Notes under the pieces: model-generated | What the model was told of the DNA's origin: nothing | The model's database searches: none | The model's input: only the letters and a program-made list of their open reading frames with translations | Position numbers and translations under genes: made by a program | DNA from: Salvelinus alpinus | Lineage: Eukaryota > Chordata > Actinopteri > Salmoniformes > Salmonidae | Assembly (NCBI RefSeq): GCF_045679555.1 | Contig: NC_092089.1 | Location: forward strand, 1,812,663 to 1,876,662 | Direction: 5' to 3' | Length of the DNA stretch: 64,000 nt | In this document: one piece after another, positions 1 to 29,164 of the stretch | Layout of the letters: each line of letters starts with the position of its first letter | Position numbering within the stretch: position 1 is the first letter of the stretch

Positions 1-349
1 TAAATTTTATTTTTCAGTATCAAATGGTAAAAAAATGTTTACAGTTTAAATAAGGCTTGAATTTTTTTTAACATTTCAGGCAAATCAATGCACTTTAACT
101 ATTTTCTGTTACAGACTAAAAAACAATGTTAATAAAGTTATTCTTTGTTGTAAGTTGATCTATATTTCTTTCTTTTTTGTTTTTTTTGTTTTCTTTAATG
201 TTAATAAGGATAAAATGTTATGCAGAGGTGTACTTATAACAATTTTATAGACAAATGATACTATTTACAGTCGCGGCGGAGAGTTGGGGGGCGCGAAATG
301 TTTACTTCTTCCTAGGGGGGGCGTAACAGAAAATAATTGAGAAGCACTG
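1..349. mobile_element. Possible end of a hAT-like DNA transposon
   Basis: This AT-rich stretch ends with a G-run and the phrase TTGAGAAGCACTG (about 337-349), which resembles hAT-superfamily termini in fish genomes. The other end would lie outside the window, so neither terminal repeat pairing nor the 8-bp target duplication can be checked. No coding sequence is visible. Confidence 0.3.
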
Positions 350-849
350 CTCTAACTGCACAAGGGACCCACTTGTTCTTGTTCATAAGAAATGTTATAA
401 GTTAAATCATCCCCTTGTTTGTTCCATAGAGCTATTGGTCCTTTTCTGCTGTATAATGACCTCCTCAGTGCTGGGACTAGTTAGATGAAAATTAAATCCT
501 CCTCTCCTCACTCCTATCCTCCCTCCCTCTCTCTATATATAAACAGACAGAGAGACAGACACATGCACACGCACACACACGCAAACACACACACCTAAAT
601 TCAATGTCAGTGATAGAGAGGAGATCCCCATGAAAAGAGTTGGGACCTAATGAAGGATTGTCATCCTTCAGCATCCCAGTCTGAGATTCAGCTTGATGGA
701 GTGATGACGTTAAACCCTTGAGAAAGGATGTACTGTAACTCTCACTCTGACAAATAGGTTAAGTATAGGCCAAGTAAATTGAATCGTGATAAGTTCATTT
801 TGATTATCTCAATTCTAAACTTATTTGCATTAAAATAAATATTGACATT
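350..849. other. Non-coding stretch with short CT/CA microsatellite
   Basis: No supported gene. A short pyrimidine-rich then CA-rich microsatellite lies at about 500-595. The rest is AT-rich sequence with no recognised element. Confidence 0.5.
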
Positions 850-1024
850 TATTTTAACTAGGCAAGTCAGTTAAGAACAGATTCTTACCTACTATGACGG
901 CCTAGGAACACTGCCTTGTTCAGGGGCAGAACGACAGATTTTTACCTTGTCAACTCAGGGATTCGATCTAGCAACCTTTCAGTTACTGGCCCAACGCTCT
1001 AACCACTAGGCTACCTGCTGCCCC
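850..1024 (-). mobile_element. HpaI-type tRNA-derived SINE, minus strand
   Basis: Read on the minus strand, this begins with the tRNA-like head (gggcagcaggtagcctagtg), then an A-box-like TAGCCTAGTGGTTAGAG, a B-box region (GGTTGCTAGATCGAATCCC), the body phrase ending in tctgttcttaactgacttgc, and the tail cctagttaaaat. This order of landmarks is typical of the salmonid HpaI SINE family. A plus-strand relative sits at 37039-37237 in this window, and the two share the body. Confidence 0.85.
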
Positions 1025-1682
1025 AACATATACAAACATCTTTAGTGAACAAGATCAAATTATTTAGAGCAGAAAATCCTCAATTGCGCAATGACTAACG
1101 TACAGGCTGTCTTTTAAAACTCATCCACTGCCAATGCTAAACACACTGCTCATATTCCTCCACAGCAGCACCGTGCCCTTCACATCAAACGGGGAGAAGA
1201 AGGTAGGCCCATATAAATCATAACCTGAACAGCGCTTAGTCGGGCCTGGGACACGTCGCCCTGTTCAGAACCGTTAGAATAACCGTTAGAATAACGCCCC
1301 GTAACCGCAGAGCACATCACCTGCTGGAGTTTCGGTATTTACCATCGGATTTATCGACCTGAAGTGGCGGATGGAGACCGTGGAAAGGGGGAGGGGGGGG
1401 GGGTACCTCAAGCCGCATCGTCCTGACACAGCCACCCCCCGCTACTATGACAAAATGTATCGCAATGTTTATTAAATGAACTATAACATGATTATGTCTG
1501 TCATTCTAGTAAACAACCGTAGGCTATAAATCAAGAAAACGGTTATCGACATTGGATAACTGTATCTGGGGTTGTGTGCAGGTGTTGAAAGCATAGCAAA
1601 ACGTATAGCCTAGATCTCGGTAAATAGAGAGCATTTGATCAACAACACCTATAATCATATGATTGTGAGATATTTGACTCAC
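1025..1682. other. No gene recognised; two weak exon-like stretches
   Basis: The plus strand has a pyrimidine tract and AG ending near 1167, followed by about 37 bases and a GTAGGC donor-like site near 1204. This looks like a small exon but matches no family I recognise. The rest is unremarkable apart from a G-run at about 1388-1402. Confidence 0.25.
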
Positions 1683-1860
1683 CATCGGCTCGGTTGAGGA
1701 GAAGATGGAGATGCTGGATCCCGTTCTCGGTAAACGGAGGCGAGCGCGCGCAACCCCGTCCGACCAACGAACAGCCTCTCCACGGGTTAAAGCGAGAGCT
1801 CTCTCCTCTCGCGACCACCTTATCTTTCGTCATCCGCCTCTTTCTCTAGCTCCTGCGCCG
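1683..1860 (-). other. Possible first exon of an unidentified minus-strand gene
   Basis: A CpG-rich segment on the minus strand ends in ATG followed directly by a consensus donor GTGAGT (1677-1682). That would fit a 5' UTR exon whose last codon is the start codon, as is also seen in fdps. Downstream exons would lie to the left, mostly outside the window. In human 1q22 the gene beyond the 3' end of FDPS is RUSC1 in the same orientation, so a rusc1-like gene is a guess from synteny only. No protein similarity supports it. Confidence 0.2.
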
Positions 1861-2302
1861 GGACCACACCCCTCTTCTGCCTCACCACTCAATCTCCCTC
1901 TCTGTTCATCTGTCAGCTCCTTCCATCCCTCTCAGCCTTCGCTTCCTCCCTCCAAGAAAAAGACAATCACTACGGAATGTTCTACCGTATTCTCTTTGAT
2001 CTCTAGTATTGGAATCATTCTTCCTATCCGCCATCACACTCCCTTCATCTTTATTATTCTCTTTCATTCTCAGTGGAAATGGAAGGTAACATGGTAAAAG
2101 CACATGCTGTATGGTCATCTATTCACACTGACCGAGGAAGACAGGGCTACACTGTTTCCCTATTAAACACAGGAACCGTGAAAAATAGACTCATTGTCTT
2201 TATGAATCATGATGGAAAGCCATACACAATGTCAGAGCTCGCTGTACTATATATTGTTTTCCACAAAAGGTCTGAATTCCAAACCCATGTTGGTCACATT
2301 TC

Positions 2303-2308
2303 TTTATT
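2303..2308 (-). terminator. Candidate polyadenylation signal for fdps
   Basis: AATAAA on the minus strand, about 1.0 kb beyond the fdps stop codon. It is a plausible 3' end, but other hexamers may be used and the interval holds a minisatellite and a MITE. No transcript data are available. Confidence 0.3.
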
Positions 2309-2481
2309 AAAAGCAATAAGATGCCATATTGTCAGCAGCAGGTAGATGTACAGTAGTAATTAGACAGAAAGAGATGATTATACACAGAGGGATATAGAGA
2401 AAACAAAATACAAAGACAGAACATGGTGTGAGAGACAGCAGGATTGTTCCTTTCAGGAAGCTTCCTGCTCTAGTCCATTCA

Positions 2482-2648
2482 CTCTGCCGGTAGAGACCAG
2501 AGCCCTCTGCCGGTAGAGACCAGAGCCCTCTGCCGGTAGAGACCAGAGCCCTCTGCCGGTAGAGACCAGAGCCCTCTGCCGGTAGAGACCAGAGCCCTCT
2601 GCCGGTAGAGACCAGAGCCCTCTGCCGGTAGAGACCAGAGCCCTCTGC
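2482..2648. repeat. 23-bp minisatellite, about 7 copies
   Basis: The unit is ccggtagagaccagagccct plus ctg, repeated nearly perfectly. It lies in the presumed 3' UTR or flank of fdps. The open frame across it on the minus strand comes from the repeat and is not a gene. Confidence 0.95.
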
Positions 2649-3028
2649 TAAACAGGGCCCCAGGTTGTCATCCTGATTGATGTGATCATCAACCAATAAT
2701 GATGTCACTCCCTGCCGTCATCATCAATTCCACAGGATTCTAGAGCAGACAGTACCTAACAGTGACATGATGTCATACTCACGTCATCATCAATAAATAA
2801 AAGATTGTCTCTGTATCAGACATACTTTTTTGATGACATGGTATTCCCAGTTTGAGTAATCAGTTATTCTGTACATAATTGAAAATGATATTATGGAGAA
2901 CAAAATGGGCACACACAGGGGTCCTTAAAGACCAGGTTTAAGACTGACTGGTCTAATCTCAACCAGGCTCACTCGCAGTCCAAACTAAAGCCTTGTTCTA
3001 TTTAGGTCCCTAGACCCTTAACCTAACC

Positions 3029-3166
3029 CAGGGCTCTCCAACCCTGTTATTGGAGAGCTACCCTCCTGTAGGTTTCCACTCTTATTACAATCAGGTGCGT
3101 TAGATTAGGGTTGGAGCGAAAACCTACAGGATGGTAGCTCTCCAGGACCAGGGTTGGAGAGCCCTG
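3029..3166. mobile_element. MITE with long terminal inverted repeats
   Basis: The left end cagggctctccaaccctg is mirrored at the right end by cagggttggagagccctg. Inner arms also pair: gagagctaccctcctgtagg with cctacaggatggtagctctc. The whole 138-bp element can fold on itself and has no coding capacity. It sits in the 3' flank of fdps, about 150 bp beyond the stop codon, so it may be transcribed as part of the 3' UTR. Confidence 0.8.
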
Positions 3167-3315
3167 CCCTATCCCTTAACACCATGGTGTTCACTGAAGG
3201 GGTAGGAGCAAGGGGAAGAGGCAAGGGACCGAAATGGAAGCAGCCACACCAACTAGCCCTCAGTCCAGCTACAGTGCAACACACACTAAATAAAAACAGT
3301 CCCTCATCATAGTCT

Positions 3316-6105
3316 TCACTTGTTTCTCTTGTAGATTTTCTTGGCGAAGTTGAGGAAAACTGCGTGTGGAAGGTTTTGGGCGTGACGCGTGATGAGTTTC
3401 TGTAAGCGCTGATAGCTGTCGTCTTCGTATTGGTGGTACAGGGTGGGCATCTGTAGGGTGTTGTACAGTGCTTTCACCTTCTCCACACTGTCACGCCGAC
3501 CATAACATGACTGGAAGAGGAAAATAAAAGTGAATTATTTCTCACCAGAGAGTCTAGTCAGAGCAGTTTACTGTAAAGAAGTGAATAAATGCATTCATTC
3601 CCTTAATCGTCCATCCATCATGGCTTGACTTGGGTGTGTTTACAGTTCAATGGTCAACTGTGACCTCTCACCTCCAGCTCTGCCCTTTGTTCCGGGGTCA
3701 TGACCCCTAGAGCGGTCACCACCAGCCAGCCGCATTTGTTGTCCTGGATGTCTGTTCCAATCTTCCCTGTCACCGCCGGGTCGCCATAGCAATCCAGGTA
3801 GTCATCCTGGCAACAGAGAAACATTGTAAAACAATGCTGTTATGACATTGTTCGTGTGTGTGTCAGTCTCATAGAATCACTGTGGTCTCACCTGTATCTG
3901 GAAGAACTCTCCCATCTCCAGTAAGATGTGTTTGGCGTTGTTGTGTTCCTCTTCACTGTCGATGCCCGCCTGGGAATGATTCATTATTTCTATAAGTTAC
4001 ACTTTCTGCACCTTGTATAATGAGACTGACCAGACGTTACAACACTAAACACTCACCATGTACATGGCTGCTGCCACAGGGAGGTAGAAGGAGTAGAAGG
4101 CAGTCTTGTACTTTACTATGGCCTTATATCTGACACAGAGGGAGAGGGAGGGAGAAAGAATAAAATTATACCCTTCCAAACACCAACAGCCATACACTCA
4201 TTCTATCAACAACACCCAATCACCTGTACCTTAAATCTCCATATACCCCTCCATCTCTATACCCCCCCCTCCCTCTCTTACAAACCTCTCCATGGTGAAG
4301 CGGTTGAGGTCTATTTGACCAGGAGGAGCGGTCATCAGGTCCAGTGCCTGGCCCAGCTCTGTCTGGAAGGACGTCTGAAACACACAGGGACAGAGAAACA
4401 ATAGTCAGCTACAGCACAAGAGTCAGCTGTGTAAGTGTGTGTGTGTGTGTGTGTACCTCAGTGAAGAGCTCCAATAGGTGTACGTAGTAGGGCTGTGCCC
4501 TGCAGTGTCTGCGCAGTAGTCTGTAGATGGATCCCTCCAGGAGGAAGGAATCATTGATGGCATCCAGACCCACTCTCTCCTGAGAAACAACAGCTATGTT
4601 ACTGACTGAGCAAACCCTTTAAAGCCTACTACGTTAACAGGGACACATGGTGATGTTGACAGGTGATGCAATATGGAAGTTGATGTAAGCTTACAGTTAG
4701 TTTTGGGTAAACCAGTTGGCTGACCATAACAATGCTTTTAGATTAGACTACAATTCTTGTGAGAGCGATAACATTAGTCAGTCTCACCCTCTTGTACCAG
4801 CAGGGCTGACCTCTCCGAGTCACTGAAGCATCCATGATGTCATCAGCTACCAGGAAGAACGCCTGGAGCTGAGAGAGAAATAAAAAGTCAGTGTTAGTCA
4901 CTTCACTGTGGTACCTCAGCAAAGTGCTAATTGATGCAATAACTGAGTGTGTGTCTCTCACCAGCTCAATGCACCAGCCAACCAGCAGGGCCCGTCGCAC
5001 AGCATCCTGGGTCAGCTCAGTGGGAGGAACAAGCTCCCTCAAAGAGCCAATCACAGACAGACCTCTGTTTCTTTTTCCTCCAGGAGTGTTGTAATGCAAC
5101 ACCTAAGAGAAAGAGAGACAGAGAAATAGAGATGAGTTGTATGGCATCTTTGCACATCTCAATTTCTCAAATCAAACCCTAGCAACTACCCCTAGACACT
5201 TCTCATAGATCTGAAGGAGAAAGAGTGTTTTTTTAAATTCCTATGGTCTCACAACCCCTACCTCTCGGAGTCTGTTGAGAGCGTCAGCGAGGACAGAGTC
5301 TGTGAGGTCCTGCTCTGTGAGCTCGGTCACCAGCTCCTCAAACTGGGCCTCAAACAGCTGTGGGTCTGACTGCACCGCCCCCGAGTGGTGGGTCCCGTTG
5401 CTGCAACTACTGTCACCCTGAGAGCAGAGGACATTTCAGATTGTGAGGGAAAGGCAAGGAGATAGAAAACAGCATTAGTTTCCAAAGCATCACATGTTAA
5501 TACCAGGTCTGGTTTGTGCTTATCCCACCCCCCCCCCAAAAAAAATGCTTATACAGAAACATATTTCAGTGTCAACGACAACAACTCTCAGTTTGTTAGC
5601 TAGTAGTACTAAGTTAGTTGGCTATACCAATGTAGCTAACTAACTAAAACTGTAAGCTCATTACACACACAAGCAGACAGGGTGAACATCTTTACAGCAA
5701 ACTGCACAACTAGAGTAAATGACAGCTAACAACATCCCAGCGGCGCTGTCAGCAGTAGCTTCAACAGCCTGTTCTCTGCAGTAATGTGACGAATTTGAGA
5801 TGAAACTATAGCTAACAGTCTGTGTTCACTATCTCGAAAGACCCAGATAAACAAAGTCTAATAATAGAGATGGCCCACTAACATGAGTAAAAATAGCAAG
5901 TTACCTTGGCTAGAACAAAACTAGCTAGCTAACGTTACCTAGCTACAGTAGACAGCGCTTAGTCTCCAGATAGTTATTAACTTGTCTGGCTAGCCATTTA
6001 CGACACAGAGCGATATCAAGCCTGAGAGTTAGATCCCTTTCATGAATAGATTACTAGATAAGCAATTACACACTAGGTTGCAATATCTGCAGCCCTTCTT
6101 ACCAT
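3316..6105 (-). CDS. fdps: Farnesyl diphosphate synthase, 10 coding exons
   Basis: Condenses isopentenyl diphosphate with dimethylallyl and then geranyl diphosphate to make farnesyl diphosphate for sterol synthesis and prenylation. Coding exons (minus strand): 6105-6103, 5417-5262, 5102-4962, 4868-4788, 4579-4457, 4374-4286, 4129-4057, 3969-3892, 3806-3672, 3510-3316. All phases close to 1074 nt, 357 aa. The first Asp-rich motif DDIMD is residues 109-113, preceded by FF at 104-105, the aromatic pair that limits chain length in animal enzymes. GQALDL lies in exon 6, and the second Asp motif DDYLD is 249-253. The C-terminus is KIYKRNK. The start ATG is the last codon of exon 1. The upstream frame has no other ATG before a stop, so I see no mitochondrial leader like that of the long human isoform. 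Identification is firm; untranslated exons are not resolved. Confidence 0.97.
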
Positions 6106-6470
6106 GATTATCTTGTCCTTGCTCGTAGTGACAGTCTGTTTGGCAAATCCCTCTTCACTGGTGTTTCTTTACCTGTCAAATGGGAGAATATGACGCACAC
6201 AGAACTTGGGTATTCGGTGTATTGTAGTTTTTGACCACGTTGGCGTTTATTTTATTGCATAGCTTCTGAACTAAACGTCCCGACAGCCTTCGCGAGTGAT
6301 GGCAGGGCCGTGGGACCACAAGGCTTCATATGACATCGAGCCTTTTGATTCGATAACTCCATCGAACCAGGATGGGCTTTCGGGCTGACTAACCAATAGA
6401 AATCCGGAAGAGGAGGAGTTTAGATGGGGGGGACATGTCTGATGTTTAGAGAGTCTGTGGTGAGAGGAAC
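6106..6470 (-). promoter_or_regulatory. fdps 5' UTR and promoter region
   Basis: Sequence directly upstream of the fdps start. It contains an inverted CCAAT box (ccaat at about 6391-6395 on the plus strand) and several CpG dinucleotides near 6285-6370. Mammalian FDPS promoters use NF-Y at such boxes together with SREBP sites. I could not pick out a convincing sterol response element here, so the regulatory claim is limited to the position and the CCAAT box. Confidence 0.4.
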
Positions 6471-6679
6471 TGCCTTCAAAATATGTACATTAACCCAATC
6501 AATTGCTTAGCATGAGTTAGAGGTTTCTTGGCTAATAGTCTAATACATTAAACAATATATAATATGCAACATTAAATCTGTGGTTCCATAAGAATAGAAT
6601 AAAATGGAATAGCGCATTTCTATAAAATGTTTAGCCTAACTACACATTTTGAACACATTACACACATGAACACTTTCAT

Positions 6680-9106
6680 GTTGTGGATAATTTATTCAAT
6701 ATGTTGAAATACATGACTTGCATTAAAAGTTCTTGCATTAGAACATTTATGTATCATATTTGAAGAGAATAATATGTTTATTCAGTTAGGCTCTATCACT
6801 TCAAGCCATACAATTATACAATGTGCAAAATAGGAGGTAGAAATTATAGCAACATTTTTAACACAGCTCAGTGCTTCTGTGTGTTTGAGTGTGTGTGTGT
6901 GGTTGTGTGTCTGTGTGTGTGTGTGCATATGTGTATCTGTGTGTTGTGTTTAAATCAGTTACATACATAATTGTGTGTATATTCAAAACTTAAGTCTTCA
7001 CAATATCGCCATTGAGTGTATAACTCTTGTCCGACTGGGTTGAGGTTAGCCAGCTTTCTAGTCCAATCCAGACAGTATGTCCTCTAAGAATACTGCACGC
7101 TTTATGTCGTCCAACCTCCAGTATCAGACTATAATATCCAGATTCTCATAGTTCCCACTAAGTCTTGCTGGAACGTATCTGTACATTTATTGCAAGAATC
7201 TCTTTAGTGCTTTTGGAATCATACTGAGGTGTAATTTATCATACATAACCGTTCAGCCAGAGCCAGACACATCACAGAGTTCATGGATGATAGTTAGTTA
7301 GAACTCAGTATATCTACAGCTCTGGGTTCAAGAGTACAACATTGATCCTTCACTATACATCAACACATTTCCAAAGGCTCAGAGCAACTAGGTTTTGGGT
7401 GCAAGAGAGAGAGAGAGAAAGGGAGAAAAGTAAGAAGCATTGCCAGAACATGCAGCTAAAGTCATTCTTAGGGGAGGTTAGTTATTTTGTACGATTTGAT
7501 ACACAAAGAGGGAAGTTGTAGTATTTGAACAAGGCTCCTGTTTCATTTGGAGTACATTATGGGGGGTTGTAGCATAACATACAAATCAAATCGCTATGTC
7601 CAAGGTCATCTCAGAGACAGGAAATGCCGAGATTGGGAGTATGATTTCTTAGACAGGTGTAATAGTTAGTTTTGAGTTTGGGGTAGATGGTGTGTGAGTT
7701 TTGAGTTTGGGGTAGATGGTGTGTGAGTTTTGAGTTTGGGGTAGATGGTGTGTGAGTTTGTGGTAGATGATGTGTGAGTTTTGAGTTTGGGGTAGATGGT
7801 GTGTGAGTTTTGAGTTTGGGGTTGATGGTATGTGAGTTTTGAGTTTGGGGTAGATGGTGTGTGAGTTTGGGGTAGATGGTGTGTGAGTTTGGGGTAGATG
7901 GTGTGTTAGTTTTGAGTTTGGGGTAGATGGTGTGTGAGTTTTGAGTTTGGGGTAGATGGTGTGTGAGTTTTGAGTTTGGGGTAGATGGTGTGTTAGTTTT
8001 GAGTTTGGGGTAGATGGTGTGTGAGTTTTGAGTTTGGGGTAGATGGTGTGTTAGTTTTGAGTTTGGGGTAGATGGTGTGTGAGTTTTGAGTTTGGGGCAC
8101 CTTTCTTCTGAAGGCAGTTTGGAGATGGACTAGGTCAGGGGTGTTGAGGATCACATGTTGATTTTACCTCAAGAAAATTTACCACAAAAAAATGTACTAA
8201 AATAATAACGATGTAAGATTGTAAACATACGGCGACACTAGCAGGCCATTAAACTTTCACTGTCAGTGGGCAAAACGAGTGTACATTTTTCTGTACATTT
8301 TACAGTGTCATCAGGAGAAAAGGAAGGTTAACCATTTCACGAGTGGAAGACAAAAAGGTGAGTTCCTTGAACACTTAAAGTGAGTTTCGCTCCGGATGAA
8401 GAGCTGGACAAATGAACGTACATTTGAGTTTTGAAAAAGAGTGAGCAGTTTAATGAGAATATGCGGTTCATGTGAGAGTGATGTTCACAGCTCCAGAAAA
8501 GTGTTTACCTTAGACACAGATCTAGGATCAGCTTATGCTCCACTGATCCTAGATTTGAACCATTAGGAGGAGAAACACTAAACTGACCATAGCTCAGAGT
8601 CTAGGGGAAACTTCATTATCCTACTCCTTCTCTCCATCCTCTTTTCTTGAAGTTAGAGAGAGATCCCAGAGAGTTGGAGAGGACAGATAGAGTTGTGTTC
8701 AGTATGGCTAGGTGGAGTTTGAAGGTAGGAGGTTAGTTGAGAAGTCAAAGTTCAGGAAAGGAAGGCCAGGCGCAGCTGCAGAGGAGGGCTCCAAGGGGAA
8801 GGAGGAGGGAAGGAGGAAGGGAAAGAGGAAGGATGCATGTTGAAAGTATTGGAACAAGGCTGTAGCAAAGGTCCAGTCGTTCCCTCCTCATAGTGCTGAC
8901 TCCCTCCACCACCCATCAGGATATGTTAGTAGCCTGTTCCTTCATCCTTCCTCTCCCCTGTCTAACTCATCCCGCCATCCTCCACCTCTCCTCCTCCCTT
9001 TGTATCTCTTCTTCATTAGACCATACCATGCCTCCACTCTCCTCTGTGTGGGTACACTTTCTGCCTCCTCTCCTTTTCCTCCCATCTTTCCTCGCTCCTC
9101 CCCCTC
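6680..9106 (-). other. Presumed 3' UTR of entrep3
   Basis: Non-coding sequence between the entrep3 stop codon and the fdps promoter. AATAAA hexamers on the minus strand occur at 7186-7191, 6777-6782 and 6691-6696, so the transcript could end just before the fdps promoter. It contains a TG-rich tract (6885-6945) and the 29-bp minisatellite at 7665-8096. No gene is seen in this stretch. Confidence 0.4.
7665..8096. repeat. 29-bp G/T-rich minisatellite
   Basis: The core unit is ttttgagtttggggtagatg plus gtgtgtgag, with deletions in some copies (a shorter form lacks ttttgag). There are about 15 copies. It lies in the presumed entrep3 3' UTR, where the transcribed strand would read CA/CCCCAAAC-rich. 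Confidence 0.95.
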
Positions 9107-27437
<18,331 letters not shown>

Positions 27438-27559
27438 GGCTGGTGTGTGTGGAGAGTGGTGAGTCTGTGTATGTGTGCGTGTGTAGGCCTATATGCGGTG
27501 TGTGTGTGTGTGTGTGTGAAAGAAAGATGGAGAGTTTGTTGCTTTGAAAAAAATCGCCC

Positions 27560-27645
27560 CCTTTTCACTTTGGCCCGGCGTAGTCAATTGGTAGATGACA
27601 AAGCGCGTTGTGCAATCGCCAAGGTTCGATCCTGACGCGCCACAG
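27560..27645 (+). other. tRNA-like sequence upstream of entrep3
   Basis: The stretch has an A-box-like tagtcaattggtaga and a perfect B box ggttcgatcc about 35 bases apart, which is close to tRNA spacing. The T stem does not pair well and no clean acceptor stem is seen, so it is more likely a tRNA pseudogene or SINE head than a functional tRNA. Confidence 0.35.
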
Positions 27646-27869
27646 TGTAGTTTCCAAAAACTCTCAACTCAGAAGACTGGGCTATTTAGCATATGAAAAC
27701 AGCAATAGCTGCTTAGCAGAGTGTATATGTCCTATTACATCTGCACCCCAGACAAACTTCAACATGTTCACGTGAGGGAAAAAATAAGAAAAATACCTAG
27801 GGCTAATCCTTGAGAACCTGAATGCATTTACGACACACAGCTCCGTTCCTCTGTTCCTCTCTCTCAATA

Positions 27870-28760
27870 TCTCTACCTCCTAAGGCCCATAGCATTGCGG
27901 TGGGCGGAGCCCCGAGGCCGCAGTCCTGTAGCAGCACCCGTTATTAAGCATCACATATCCCGTTGTTTCTACGGTAATGAGAAACCACATGTATTGTGTA
28001 GGGCGGTGAGTGGGTCTGGATCTTGTCAAGGTGACGAGGAACAAGCATCGAAACAAGGCCCGAGTTGTCCTGTCCTCACGAAGGTCCGACTACCGGACCT
28101 ATCGAAAGGATGAGAGAGATAGCTCTTGGTCAGATCTTAATCGGTCCGGTCTGCAAACCGTTCAGGTTAAGAAATTACTTAAATCCGTCGAAAGTAAACG
28201 TAAATAAATGATAGAAAGTCCATCCTCCTTGAGCCTTCGGCACGTTTATGCTGTTTTCATTTGCTATTCCTCCTCTTTCCATCTTTTACCTCCGTGGGAG
28301 TTTTGCGGTGGACCACACAAACTCACCCCCCTCTGTCCTCTTCTCTCTTCCCTGCAGCAGTCACGCGGGCATCCCGTTCTGCTCGTGTATATCCCGGACA
28401 TCTACCTCACTGCACCGAATTATACGTCACACACACCTCAAGCGATCGGTTCCAGTTTCACACACATCCGTTTCCCAAGTCAAAAAGCCTTGCTGATGAT
28501 CATTCTTCTCTTTCCCGTTCACCATCACCCCACCCCTCCATTCTCTCTCCTTCACCATAGAGGCAAAAGAAAGGAATGCCTAGTGTTTGTAAACCGACAA
28601 GTCGTCATGTGACGAAAAGGCACGCCAGACGCGCGTGGAGGATGCGGCAAAGCCCGGGTGTCCTGGTGCTGATGCTGCGCGGGAGGGGCACCCACCTTCA
28701 AGGCTTACTGCAGCCAGCCAATCAGATAGGATTTCACTGCACTGTGCGGCCTCCAGGAAG
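27870..28760 (-). promoter_or_regulatory. Probable entrep3 promoter / untranslated first exon region
   Basis: The region upstream of the entrep3 start is relatively rich in CpG and GC boxes (gggcggagc near 27902) compared with its surroundings. The start codon at 27437 is preceded on the minus strand by cacacaccag, so a 5' UTR intron is possible. No first exon can be fixed from sequence alone. Open frames here have no recognisable domain. Confidence 0.35.
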
Positions 28761-29164
28761 TTTGTAGTCCCAGGACTATAGGCAGTTGTAGTTCACTATT
28801 ATACACGTCTCACACTATAGGACTGACTGTATGTTACATTATGTTTCACTTTGGTTCTATCCTCATCTCTTATATAGGCCTATACATACCAGGGGGAAGG
28901 ATGGCGAGGGGCTCAACAAGAACATTTATGTAAGCCATTAAAGGACACATTTTGCCCAGCTGGTATTGTCATAGTGTAAAAATGCAGCAATGCTCTTTGG
29001 GGGGAGGGCTGTTAGACTTATTCATGAAACTGTGAAGGTTTGGAGAGTGGGGGACAATGCACTGATTCCTGTAAGCTGAGATACACTATTTTAGTGGGAC
29101 AGGCAAGAGTGATGCACCAAAATGCAATTCACTCGGAGAAAATTAAAGTATAAGCCTACAAAAT
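28761..29164. other. Intergenic stretch between entrep3 and rab13
   Basis: No gene or recognised repeat seen. Confidence 0.4.

Noticed and set aside
27560-27645. Functional tRNA gene
   Set aside because: A and B boxes are present, but the T stem and acceptor stem do not pair convincingly. Kept only as a tRNA-like remnant.
28208-28767. Several 60-130 codon frames upstream of entrep3
   Set aside because: Overlapping frames in a CpG-rich segment with no recognisable domain or consistent splice signals; better read as promoter or untranslated sequence.
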